Source of the DNA: DATESZ01 sp035283845
GTDB taxonomy: Bacteria; Desulfobacterota; Syntrophia; Syntrophales; JACQWR01
Assembly: GCA_035283845.1 (NCBI GenBank)
Contig: DATESZ010000167.1
Location: forward strand, 1-7,663
Direction: 5' to 3'
Length of the DNA: 7,663 nucleotides
A program made the translations under genes and the position numbers. A model generated the notes under the pieces. The model was not told where the DNA came from, searched no databases, and saw only the letters and a program-made list of their open reading frames with translations. Below, piece by piece: positions 1 through 4,564 of this stretch (its first letter is position 1; each line of letters opens with the position of its first letter).

Positions 1-2
1 TT

Positions 3-59
3 CCGCCCATTGGAGGTGGTCATGTCGATATGCTGGAAACAGATGAATGTCCATTTTAA
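3..59 (+). CDS. Possible C-terminal end of an upstream gene (partial)
   Basis: The frame starting at base 3 is open from the left edge and ends at TAA 57-59, giving an 18-residue tail PPIGGGHVDMLETDECPF. A glycine-rich stretch followed by an acidic end is plausible for a real protein terminus, and the intrinsic terminator at 169-204 implies that a plus-strand transcript enters from the left. The other two forward frames are also open for 46 and 90 bases, so the frame choice is not secure. No family can be assigned from 18 residues. Confidence 0.25.
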   Translation, partial: PPIGGGHVDMLETDECPF

Positions 60-60
60 C

Positions 61-168
61 TCATTGGCAAGCTCACAAAGTTCCCAATGACAGGGGGACG
101 CGCATCCTGTAACCGACGCGTCTTGAAAGACATCCCCACCCGCCAGATCCCTGGTACGTGGTGGCCAC
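61..168 (+). other. Gene-free leader with two inverted repeats
   Basis: No ORF with a ribosome binding site lies here. Two potential stems are visible: TCATTGG (61-67) with CCAATGA (84-90), and GACGCG (97-102) with CGCGTC (117-122). GGGG (93-96) could extend the second stem by pairing with CCCC (134-137) across an internal loop. With the terminator that follows, the stretch could be the 3' untranslated end of the upstream gene or a short structured RNA. The sequence alone does not separate these. Confidence 0.3.
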
Positions 169-204
169 AATCCCTGCAGGGCCCCTCCTTGCAGGGATTT
201 TTTT
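169..204 (+). terminator. Strong intrinsic terminator
   Basis: A perfect 10-base-pair stem, AATCCCTGCA (169-178) with TGCAGGGATT (190-199), has an 11-base loop and runs into seven T residues (198-204). It ends plus-strand transcription coming from the left. The cassette beginning at 267 therefore probably has its own promoter between about 205 and 256, although I see no convincing -35/-10 pair there. Confidence 0.85.
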
Positions 205-266
205 GTCATGGCAGGCAAGCCAAATCGAAACTGTGAAATTTTCAAACGTTCAAAATGGAGGTCATC

Positions 267-479
267 ATGAAATGGTATATCGGTATGACGCCTGGTAAGT
301 TTGAATCTTTTCAATCATGCACAACTCCCACAGAATCCACGCATGGCACCCAATATCAAGCAGCCATTGGTCCATTTCGAACAAAGCGAGCCGCTCTATG
401 GACAGAACAGTACGGTTATAATAACCCACACTTTCGGCACGTGAATGATGCTGAGCGCATTGCAAGGGAGGCGCCATGA
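267..479 (+). CDS. Small hypothetical protein of mobile-element type, 70 aa
   Basis: First gene of the plus-strand cassette. I chose ATG 267 over the in-frame ATG 255 because GGAGGT at 257-262 lies at normal distance upstream of 267 but overlaps the earlier ATG. The product begins MKWYIGMTPGKFESF and has a central GPFRTKRAALWTE segment (residues about 37-49) and a short NPHFRHVNDAERIAR helix-like end. This style of small protein, with a GPFRTKRAA block, is familiar from phage- and plasmid-derived islands, but I know no function. There is no signal peptide, membrane segment or metal-binding cluster. Its TGA overlaps the next start codon (ATGA, 476-479), which implies translational coupling. 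A short nucleic-acid- or protein-binding accessory factor is possible, but that is a guess. Confidence 0.75.
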   Translation: MKWYIGMTPGKFESFQSCTTPTESTHGTQYQAAIGPFRTKRAALWTEQYGYNNPHFRHVNDAERIAREAP

Positions 480-730
480 AAGTTCAGGCACTTTGGTACG
501 GAGGGTGTAATTATGCGGCGCCAACACAAGATGACATCGAAGATTTTCGTTCACTAAAGGCAGCAAAAGATGCGTTCTGGAGTAGAGCAGAAAACTGTGA
601 TCGCAGGACTCCTTGCGTAGAGCAAGAACAGACCGAGATGCACATCTTTTTTCATGAATACACCGAGAACGGCCCTGACAGAATCATCAAGTATAGCAAA
701 CGAGGCGGCATAATCGTCGAGAGGAGCTGA
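476..730 (+). CDS. Small hypothetical protein, 84 aa
   Basis: It starts at ATG 476, which overlaps the previous stop by four bases. GGGAGG at 466-471 is the ribosome binding site, so the start is secure. The product begins MKVQALWYGGCNYAAP and contains an acidic helix (DDIEDFRSLKAAKDAFW, about residues 19-35) and a C-terminal IIKYSKRGGIIVERS segment. Two of its three cysteines are in CDRRTPC (about residues 41-47), too few for a classic zinc finger. I do not recognise the family. The SLKAAKDAFW part resembles the short amphipathic helix common in small island proteins that adjust substrate tables or act as adaptors, but no role can be assigned. It is probably cotranscribed with both neighbours. 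Confidence 0.75.
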   Translation: MKVQALWYGGCNYAAPTQDDIEDFRSLKAAKDAFWSRAENCDRRTPCVEQEQTEMHIFFHEYTENGPDRIIKYSKRGGIIVERS

Positions 731-733
731 AAA

Positions 734-883
734 ATGAAGCAGATGGTTGAGGTGTGGGGCCTGGCTGCAGGACGCAATAGCACAAAAGAAGCAGCCAGGG
801 GCGCATTAACCTGGCGTCATTATGGACCGGACAATGTCCGGAAGGAAGACTGGTTGCAAATCATAAAAGTATCAGGGAGGTGA
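734..883 (+). CDS. Very small hypothetical protein, 49 aa
   Basis: The reading frame is ATG 734 to TGA 881-883, with GAGGAG (721-726) placed seven bases upstream and overlapping the end of the previous gene, a typical operon arrangement. The product begins MKQMVEVWGLAAGRN and ends DWLQIIKVSGR; three tryptophans in 49 residues is unusual for random sequence. No family is recognised. A 15-base near-perfect palindrome (827-841) lies inside the coding sequence. The conserved position, binding site and tight spacing are the main support, since the length alone would not exclude a chance ORF. Confidence 0.6.
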   Translation: MKQMVEVWGLAAGRNSTKEAARGALTWRHYGPDNVRKEDWLQIIKVSGR

Positions 884-893
884 CAACAGCAAA

Positions 894-1073
894 ATGAAAC
901 CGGAAGAAATATTGGCACGGATTACCGATGCGCAGGTCGTCGCATTCAAGAGATTGGCCGCACGTTATAAAGAGTTGCCTACTGATCTTTATTTCGATGG
1001 GTACAGCGCCCTGATGTGCAATGCCCGGGGGCTGATTATCGGCATCGAACAAGACGGCTACTCGCATACTTAG
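894..1073 (+). CDS. Very small hypothetical protein, 59 aa
   Basis: The reading frame is ATG 894 to TAG 1071-1073. GGGAGGT (875-881), overlapping the previous stop, is the only Shine-Dalgarno candidate and is rather far away (12 bases), so translation may be weak or depend on coupling. The product starts MKPEEILARITDAQV, predicted helical, and ends GLIIGIEQDGYSHT. This resembles a small alpha/beta unit with an acidic helix followed by a GYSALM...IIGIE strand. I do not recognise a named family. No transmembrane or secretion signal is present. It sits between the 49-aa gene and the DUF2958 gene, 14 bases before the latter, and probably belongs to the same transcript. Confidence 0.6.
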   Translation: MKPEEILARITDAQVVAFKRLAARYKELPTDLYFDGYSALMCNARGLIIGIEQDGYSHT

Positions 1074-1087
1074 GAAGGAGCAGACTG

Positions 1088-1399
1088 ATGTGGAATATAC
1101 CATCGAAAGAACAACTGGACACGATACCAAGACTCTATGAAACAGAAGGGATCCCCTTGGCAGATAAGCTCATCCATCTCCATTTCTTCATCGCCGATTG
1201 CGACTGGTACATTGCGGAATATGATGATGATAAGTTCTGGGGCTATGCGATTCTCAATGGCGACGATGAATGTGCCGAGTGGGGTTACGTATCGTTCAGT
1301 GATTTGAAGGATCTTAAAGCAAAATGGCTGGAAGTAGACTTTGACTTATACTGGAAGGTCCGGAAAGCGTCGGAAATCAAAAAGATCAGAAATATATAA
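1088..1399 (+). CDS. DUF2958 family protein, 103 aa
   Basis: I chose ATG 1088 because GGAAGGAG lies just upstream (about 1073-1080); a longer in-frame ATG at 1016 lies inside the preceding gene and lacks a binding site. The product matches my memory of the DUF2958 pattern: RLYETE near the N-terminus (15-20), then LHFFIADCDWYIAEYD (31-46), then an FWGYAILNGDD block followed by AEWGYVSFSDL (50-73). The family is known mainly from plasmids, integrative elements and phages and has no established biochemical function. The length is typical of a single domain. The aromatic-rich core suggests a compact soluble fold. Its stop codon overlaps the binding site of the next gene, the clamp-like protein, so the two are probably translated from one mRNA. 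Confidence 0.85.
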   Translation: MWNIPSKEQLDTIPRLYETEGIPLADKLIHLHFFIADCDWYIAEYDDDKFWGYAILNGDDECAEWGYVSFSDLKDLKAKWLEVDFDLYWKVRKASEIKKIRNI

Positions 1400-1409
1400 G
1401 GAGCCCGCT

Positions 1410-1961
1410 ATGAACAGAACAATGATCATCGAATATTGGAAGTTTATGCCTATTACCGCAAATCATTTTAACAGTCTGCTCTGGCTTGTCAAAGCGGCAT
1501 CGAAAGACGAAACACGAGTCAATATCTTTCAAACAATCCACGTAGAACAAGGGATCTGCTATTGCACAGATGGTCACCGTCTGCATGTATATAGCCAGGA
1601 TGAAGAATGTTTGCCGGCAGATTTCTATATAACTGACGGTAATTACCTGATCAAATCGGTAACGAAGAAGAATATTGTCCTGGTAGAAAAAGATCCCGAT
1701 GATCTTTTCCCGGACGTAAACAGGTTACTGGACTATATCCCGGATAGGACACTCAACCGCCAATTCTATGGCGATTTTTCATCGTTTACGTTCGATATCT
1801 TCTCGAAACTAAAGACTTTAGTCAACATTGATTACTTGCGTGACGCTTACATACCAGACGAGGATGTTTCGTTTGAACGACCAGCCGGCAGGGAGGATCG
1901 GTCAGCCATGCTTTTTGGCAACGAAACCAGATTAGCAATGATAATGCCCTTACGTCAGTAA
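1410..1961 (+). CDS. Compact DNA polymerase sliding-clamp-like (beta clamp) protein, 183 aa
   Basis: ATG 1410 is preceded by AAGGAG (1398-1403) at ideal spacing; the ORF opens earlier, but only inside the DUF2958 gene. The product carries landmarks of the bacterial beta clamp (DnaN) in the right order: a helix followed by a strand leading to CTDGHRLHVY (52-61, DnaN domain 2 has TDGHRL), FPDVNRLLDYIPD (100-112, like FPDYRRVLP at the domain 2/3 boundary), VNIDYLRDAY (138-147, like the N-x-x-Y-L-x-D helix of domain 3) and a C-terminal AMIMPLRQ (176-183, like YVVMPMRL). DnaN is about 370 residues in three domains; this protein is half that length and lacks domain 1. It may be a minimal clamp, a decoy that binds clamp partners, or a decayed copy, although the frame is intact. 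The assignment is from remembered motifs, not an alignment. Confidence 0.65.
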   Translation: MNRTMIIEYWKFMPITANHFNSLLWLVKAASKDETRVNIFQTIHVEQGICYCTDGHRLHVYSQDEECLPADFYITDGNYLIKSVTKKNIVLVEKDPDDLFPDVNRLLDYIPDRTLNRQFYGDFSSFTFDIFSKLKTLVNIDYLRDAYIPDEDVSFERPAGREDRSAMLFGNETRLAMIMPLRQ

Positions 1962-2004
1962 ACAGGAATTGAATTTTACTGTCATCTTGTAAATTTTCGT
2001 TAAA

Positions 2005-2012
2005 TAGGAGGA
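2005..2012 (+). promoter_or_regulatory. Strong ribosome binding site of the DUF932 gene
   Basis: TAGGAGGA precedes ATG 2017 by four bases after a 55-base AT-rich gap. The gap is one of the few real intergenic spaces in the cassette, so a promoter for the DUF932 gene may lie in it; TTGAAT near 1968 is a weak -35 candidate without a clear partner. Confidence 0.6.
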
Positions 2013-2016
2013 ACAC

Positions 2017-2802
2017 ATGAATGGATTAATGCTTCACTGCGGCGGCAAGGCAGCCAACCTGGCGGAACTCGATCTGATCCCGATGCCGGAGGCAACGGAA
2101 ACGTACCAGCCGGTATCACATTACCATTTGGCCAGGAAGGCACTGACCGTTACCCAGGATTTGCTGAACGGCTATGTCTTGAGCAGCCAGTCCTACGGTT
2201 TGGCCAGAGATGGGGCCCAGATGTTCGGCGTCCTGCAGTTTCGAGGGACCAATACGGAAATGGGTTTGTCGGTCGGTTTCCGCAATTCTTATGACCATTC
2301 CATGGTCGTAGGCTTTGCCTCCGGCGCCAGTGTGTTTGTCTGCGACAACCTCGCCCTTTCAGGCGACATAATTTTCATGCGCAAACACACCAAGAAGGTG
2401 TGGGATGATCTCGAAGAGAAGATGATCACCACCTGCTACCGTGCTTCCCACAACTATAACCAGATCGCCCTCGATGCGGAGCGGTTCAAATTGATTGAGA
2501 TGACGGAAGACGACGGGTTTGGCCACCTTGGGGTCCTTTGTGGCCACGATGTCATCGGCCCCCGTCAGTTTGTCGCGGCACGGAATGAGTGGATCAAACC
2601 GCGTCACGAGGCGTTCCAGCCGCGCAATGGATGGTCGCTTTACAATGCAGTAACCGAAGTTTTGAAGTCTTCACCGCCTCAGGAAGTCATGGAACGACAC
2701 GTTGAGCTGCATGACTATTTCAAGGCGTTTGCGGTCCCGCAGCAGGCATTACCAATGCCGGCATACAGATCGGAAACTGGAGATGTGGTACTATTTGGCT
2801 GA
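2017..2802 (+). CDS. DUF932 domain protein (phage/plasmid-like), 261 aa
   Basis: The start is fixed by TAGGAGGA four bases upstream. The DUF932 core is recognisable: LTVTQDLLNGYVLSSQSYGL (43-62) with an oxidised-helix style N-terminal region, GFRNSYDHSM (87-96, matching the family's R-N-S-x-D-x-S block), VFVCDNLALSG (106-116) and RKHT (122-125). DUF932 proteins are frequent in phages, plasmids and integrative elements and often lie beside DUF2958 and small accessory genes. No biochemical activity is established; roles in element maintenance or anti-defence have been suggested. No signal peptide or membrane segment is seen. Codon choice is more GC-rich than in the AT-rich genes before it (for example GATCTGATCCCGATGCCGG), so this gene may have joined the cassette separately. 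Confidence 0.85.
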   Translation: MNGLMLHCGGKAANLAELDLIPMPEATETYQPVSHYHLARKALTVTQDLLNGYVLSSQSYGLARDGAQMFGVLQFRGTNTEMGLSVGFRNSYDHSMVVGFASGASVFVCDNLALSGDIIFMRKHTKKVWDDLEEKMITTCYRASHNYNQIALDAERFKLIEMTEDDGFGHLGVLCGHDVIGPRQFVAARNEWIKPRHEAFQPRNGWSLYNAVTEVLKSSPPQEVMERHVELHDYFKAFAVPQQALPMPAYRSETGDVVLFG

Positions 2803-2823
2803 GGTGATATAAGGGGGGACCTG

Positions 2824-3054
2824 ATGAGCGGAAACGAAAGTGACGTGATCTACGTCATTATGCCGGACATGTATGATGAACATCATGGCTATGAACTCGG
2901 CACGATATGGCAAGGAATGCCGGGAGTGCATGCAACGGGTTATTATTGCGGCCACGATCTTGAGGACGCGATAGAATATGCACAGGAATTAAACACTGAA
3001 CGTGGCCACACGGCAGAATTCGTTGCGCAAGTACTGAAACTGGTACTGGAATAA
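2824..3054 (+). CDS. Small hypothetical protein, 76 aa
   Basis: ATG 2824 has a G-rich binding site (AAGGGGGG, 2811-2818) and starts 21 bases after the DUF932 stop, so it is likely cotranscribed. The product begins MSGNESDVIYVIMPDMYDEHHGYELG and ends with a helix rich in acidic residues (DLEDAIEYAQELNTERG) and AEFVAQVLKLVLE. The histidine and acidic residues in MYDEHHGYE and YYCGHDLED could bind metal, but I recognise no motif. The protein is acidic and soluble. It is the last gene of the cassette. No terminator is seen between it and the convergent toxin gene, so read-through into antisense of the toxin is possible. Confidence 0.7.
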   Translation: MSGNESDVIYVIMPDMYDEHHGYELGTIWQGMPGVHATGYYCGHDLEDAIEYAQELNTERGHTAEFVAQVLKLVLE

Positions 3055-3207
3055 ACAATATACAATTCTACAAAACGTTAATTCAGGGTTCAGAATTGCT
3101 AGACGCTTCATGCTTCATGGCCCGTGCTCAGGCCGTTCCGCCTCGCCCCCATCCTCTATTCCCTATTCCGTTGCCCTCAAGAAAAAAGAATTCAGATGAT
3201 GCTACCA
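3055..3207. other. Convergent intergenic region
   Basis: This is the space between the last cassette gene and the toxin stop codon. It contains small imperfect repeats (CTTCATG twice near 3106-3119; AATTC 3080-3084 with GAATT 3093-3097) but no strong terminator or convincing gene. A 65-aa ORF at 3096 lacks a binding site and runs through the toxin gene in antisense. Confidence 0.4.
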
Positions 3208-3549
3208 TCACGATAGTTCGAAAAGTATCTTCAACCGTCGGTCCATTTCAACTCGTACCTGAGGAGACAATTCCCCCAACTCACGTTGAATGAATGATGT
3301 TGTCACCGTCATCAGACGATGTAACCTTAGCACAGAAGATACCCGTAGGCCCGTTGAACGAAAATCACGTTCTGCCGCGTCTATCACCATGTCAGTCTTC
3401 AAAATGTCTGCTGGTACTTGGCTACTTATAAAGGCTAATACAACATGACGATGTGAGCCGATCGGCTCGGTCAGACATACAGCCGGTCGCACTTTAGTGG
3501 AGGATAGATCATCGAATGGGAAAGGGACTAAGACAACTTTACCTTTCAT
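3208..3549 (-). CDS. MazF/PemK-type toxin (type II toxin-antitoxin), 113 aa
   Basis: This is a ribosome-independent or -dependent mRNA endonuclease toxin of the MazF/PemK fold, by family knowledge. The N-terminus MKGKVVLVPFPFDDLSSTKVRPAVCL shows the typical G-x-V-x-x-V-x-F-P-F-D and K-x-R-P-A-V blocks; R21 corresponds to the catalytic arginine of MazF, and AFISSQVP (39-46) holds the serine/threonine of the second catalytic strand. The end, SVLRLHRLMTV followed by LGELSP, is typical of the family. I chose ATG 3549 over the upstream ATG 3573 because it overlaps the antitoxin stop (3539-3541) by 11 bases with GGAAGG upstream, giving the usual coupled arrangement. The 113-residue length is normal and the toxin looks intact. 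Confidence 0.88.
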   Translation of the reverse strand: MKGKVVLVPFPFDDLSSTKVRPAVCLTEPIGSHRHVVLAFISSQVPADILKTDMVIDAAERDFRSTGLRVSSVLRLHRLMTVTTSFIQRELGELSPQVRVEMDRRLKILFELS

Positions 3550-3793
3550 CACAGAACGGCCTTCCATCGGCAAGGGTGTAAATATCCTCCTCAGGTTTCT
3601 TCAAAAAATCAAAGGCTGAATTATTGGTTCCTGATAGAAGCCATTCTCTTTCTTCGATGTCAGCCTGCTCTGGCAAAAGAACGATGACACGAACCCTTGC
3701 AGGACCGGATACAGGCAAAGGCTCATCTAGAACAAGCTGATGTTCTGTATTGATTGTTGCCATAGTCTCAATGGCTGTTTCAATAGTTTTCAT
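3539..3793 (-). CDS. Antitoxin of the MazF/PemK-type toxin, 84 aa
   Basis: The start is ATG 3793, preceded by AAAAAGGAGAA at good spacing; the longer ORF upstream lacks a binding site and runs through the promoter. The N-terminal part MKTIETAIETMATINTEHQLVLDEPLPV resembles the short beta-rich segment of antitoxins that hold their own ribbon-type DNA-binding unit, and WLLSG...AFDFLKKPEEDIYTLADGRPF at the C-terminus is the toxin-binding tail often seen in antitoxins paired with PemK/MazF-like toxins (x-x-x-FL-x-x-P-E-E-D-I-Y-T-x-x-D-G-x-P-F). It should neutralise the toxin and autoregulate the operon. The fused order, antitoxin first and toxin overlapping, fits family convention. No named antitoxin subfamily is asserted. 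Confidence 0.85.
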   Translation of the reverse strand: MKTIETAIETMATINTEHQLVLDEPLPVSGPARVRVIVLLPEQADIEEREWLLSGTNNSAFDFLKKPEEDIYTLADGRPFCDER

Positions 3794-3812
3794 AAGGCGT
3801 TCTCCTTTTTTA

Positions 3813-3841
3813 TGTATAGTTGCCATAGTAATAATAGTCAA
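3813..3841 (-). promoter_or_regulatory. Promoter of the toxin-antitoxin operon
   Basis: On the minus strand TTGACT (3841-3836) and TATACA (3818-3813) are separated by 17 bases, a good sigma70-like match for the -35 element and a fair one for the -10. It lies 20 bases before the antitoxin start. An 11-base sequence GTTGCCATAGT (plus strand, 3819-3829) fills the spacer and recurs inside the antitoxin gene (3756-3766), so it may be an operator. Confidence 0.6.
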
Positions 3842-3910
3842 ATGAAATATACGCATCGGCGAACGCCTGAAACATATCCCCGCGCTCATTTTATTTTTGT
3901 TGATCATAGA

Positions 3911-3986
3911 TGTGTGTCCCGGTGGGTGTCCTTTTCCTCGAAATCAGGGTAAAATCGTTACACAGGGACACACCAGGGGACACACA
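3911..3986. repeat. Long inverted repeat of TGTGTCCC-type sites, left of the attachment core
   Basis: TGTGTGTCCCGGTGGGTGTCC (3911-3931, given in two overlapping units of a TGT-CCC type) is mirrored by GGGACACACCAGGGGACA and following ACACA (3965-3986), across about 33 unpaired bases. Each arm holds two copies of a GTGTGTCCC/GGGTGTCC-like unit, so four related sites exist in two orientations. Paired sites at this distance from a tRNA-derived core resemble integrase or excisionase arm sites of a tyrosine-recombinase element. A hairpin terminator is less likely, since no T run follows. Confidence 0.6.
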
Positions 3987-4045
3987 GACTGCAATAAAAA
4001 TAAATACTTGTAATAAAACAGGTGACTTAGATATCTTTGTAATTC

Positions 4046-4091
4046 GCCTTTCACGCCTGTAACCGGGGTTCGACTCCCCGTGGGGACGCCA
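4046..4091 (+). other. 3' part of a tRNA-Glu(UUC) gene: attachment-site core
   Basis: The segment is the anticodon loop CTTTCAC (4048-4054, anticodon TTC for Glu), the 3' anticodon stem GCCTG, variable bases TAAC, T stem CGGGG with loop TTCGACT (4069-4075) and CCCCG, then TGGGGAC, discriminator G and CCA (4089-4091). A full gene would have GTCCCCA at its 5' end and CAGGC in the anticodon stem; here the preceding bases are unrelated (TTCGC at 4043-4047), so only the 3' half is present. Loss of the 5' half with a perfect 3' half is the signature of a tRNA gene used as an integration target. The intact gene should lie at the element's other end, outside the window. Confidence 0.85.
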
Positions 4092-4102
4092 ATAATTAAA
4101 TC

Positions 4103-4135
4103 AAGTGGTTACGGTGTAAATCGCAACCACTTTTT
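4103..4135 (+). terminator. Hairpin with T run directly after the attachment core
   Basis: AAGTGGTTACG (4103-4113) pairs with CGCAACCACTT (4122-4132) apart from one mismatch, then T residues run to 4135. It lies 11 bases after the CCA, the right place to terminate a tRNA transcript. Its sequence is related to the hairpin after the second attachment-like site (4340-4368): both share a GGTTA...AAATCG...AACC plan. Confidence 0.7.
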
Positions 4136-4152
4136 CGTTGCCTCTCAGAGCG

Positions 4153-4176
4153 TCCCCAACACTATCCCCAACACGC
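4153..4176. repeat. Two tandem 12-base repeats, likely arm sites
   Basis: TCCCCAACACTA (4153-4164) and TCCCCAACACGC (4165-4176) share their first ten bases at a 12-base period. An inverted CAACAC/GTGTTG pair (4169-4174, 4191-4196) extends the pattern. Tandem C-rich sites close to a tRNA-derived core, where an integrase gene usually follows, fit integrase arm-type sites. No integrase gene follows here. Confidence 0.55.
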
Positions 4177-4292
4177 CAGAGGTAACAAAAGTGTTGTAAG
4201 GTGCCTAGCCGGATACCTCATCACTGTAATAACGATGTTTGATTTTGCAGGCAGTAAAAATAGATCTTGTAAAGATTTTGAAATTTTCTAAT

Positions 4293-4332
4293 CTCTCACG
4301 CCGGAAGCCGGGGTTCTCCCTTGGGACTACCA
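4293..4332 (+). pseudogene. Decayed 3' part of a tRNA-Glu(CUC)-like gene: second attachment-like core
   Basis: Aligned with the 4048-4091 core, this segment matches 20 of the first 24 bases (CTCTCACGCCGGAAGCCGGG, then GTTC), then lacks GAC in the T loop and one T-stem C, and ends TTGGGACTACCA. The anticodon loop reads CTCTCAC, anticodon CTC (4295-4297), also Glu. As the T loop is broken and the 5' half missing, it cannot be a functional tRNA. It most likely is an old attachment site, or a tRNA-Glu(CUC)-derived core from another element. Confidence 0.6.
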
Positions 4333-4339
4333 TAATAAT

Positions 4340-4376
4340 AATGGGTTATAGAGAAATCGTAACCCATTGTTCTTTT
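4340..4376 (+). terminator. Second hairpin, related to the one at 4103
   Basis: AATGGGTTA (4340-4348) pairs perfectly with TAACCCATT (4360-4368) with an 11-base loop; GTTCTTTT follows. It lies eight bases after the second ACCA end, as the first hairpin lies soon after its CCA. The loop AAATCG segment and the GGTTA/TAACC stem are shared with the first hairpin, so both derive from one module. Confidence 0.65.
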
Positions 4377-4388
4377 CACCAAAAGCAA

Positions 4389-4412
4389 TTTCCAACCCTA
4401 TTTCCAACCTCC
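4389..4412. repeat. Second pair of tandem 12-base repeats
   Basis: TTTCCAACCCTA (4389-4400) and TTTCCAACCTCC (4401-4412) repeat at 12 bases, exactly like the pair at 4153-4176 and at about the same distance from the tRNA 3' end (57 versus 62 bases). The changed bases would suit an integrase with different specificity. Confidence 0.55.
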
Positions 4413-4496
4413 AGAATAGAAAGACTTGCAAACGTTCAAAAGTTGAGGCGAACGTTTTCAATAGGTGTTTTGGGGAATGGCCGAGAGATATTTGAG

Positions 4497-4564
4497 TGGA
4501 GTTACCCACAACCGCGTCCGGCCTTGCTATTAAGGGCCGCCAGACGCGGATGTGGATAACTCCA
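4497..4564. repeat. Long hairpin with two opposed DnaA-box-like sequences
   Basis: Two 26-base arms (4497-4522 and 4539-4564) pair at 23 of 26 positions around a 16-base loop. The right arm holds a perfect consensus DnaA box TTATCCACA on the minus strand (4559-4551), and the left arm a one-mismatch box TTACCCACA on the plus strand (4502-4510). No T run follows, so a terminator is unlikely. It may be a dispersed palindromic repeat, a miniature element, or an origin-like or DnaA-titrating site. Confidence 0.6.

Noticed and set aside
93..115. GGGGACGC and CCTGTAACCG near the left edge, both also found in the tRNA-Glu 3' part
   Set aside because: They occur in the wrong order and without any tRNA structure, so this is not a left attachment site.
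861..1130. 89-codon minus-strand ORF
   Set aside because: It is antisense to two small genes with plus-strand binding sites, and has no binding site of its own.
4472..4485. GGGGAATGGCCGAG resembling the 5' end of a tRNA-Ser
   Set aside because: It is too short, no anticodon arm follows, and pairing with a downstream acceptor strand is only suggestive.
4239..4559. 106-codon plus-strand ORF
   Set aside because: It runs straight through the tRNA-like core, the hairpin and the tandem repeats, has no Shine-Dalgarno sequence, and has a low-complexity, unfamiliar product.
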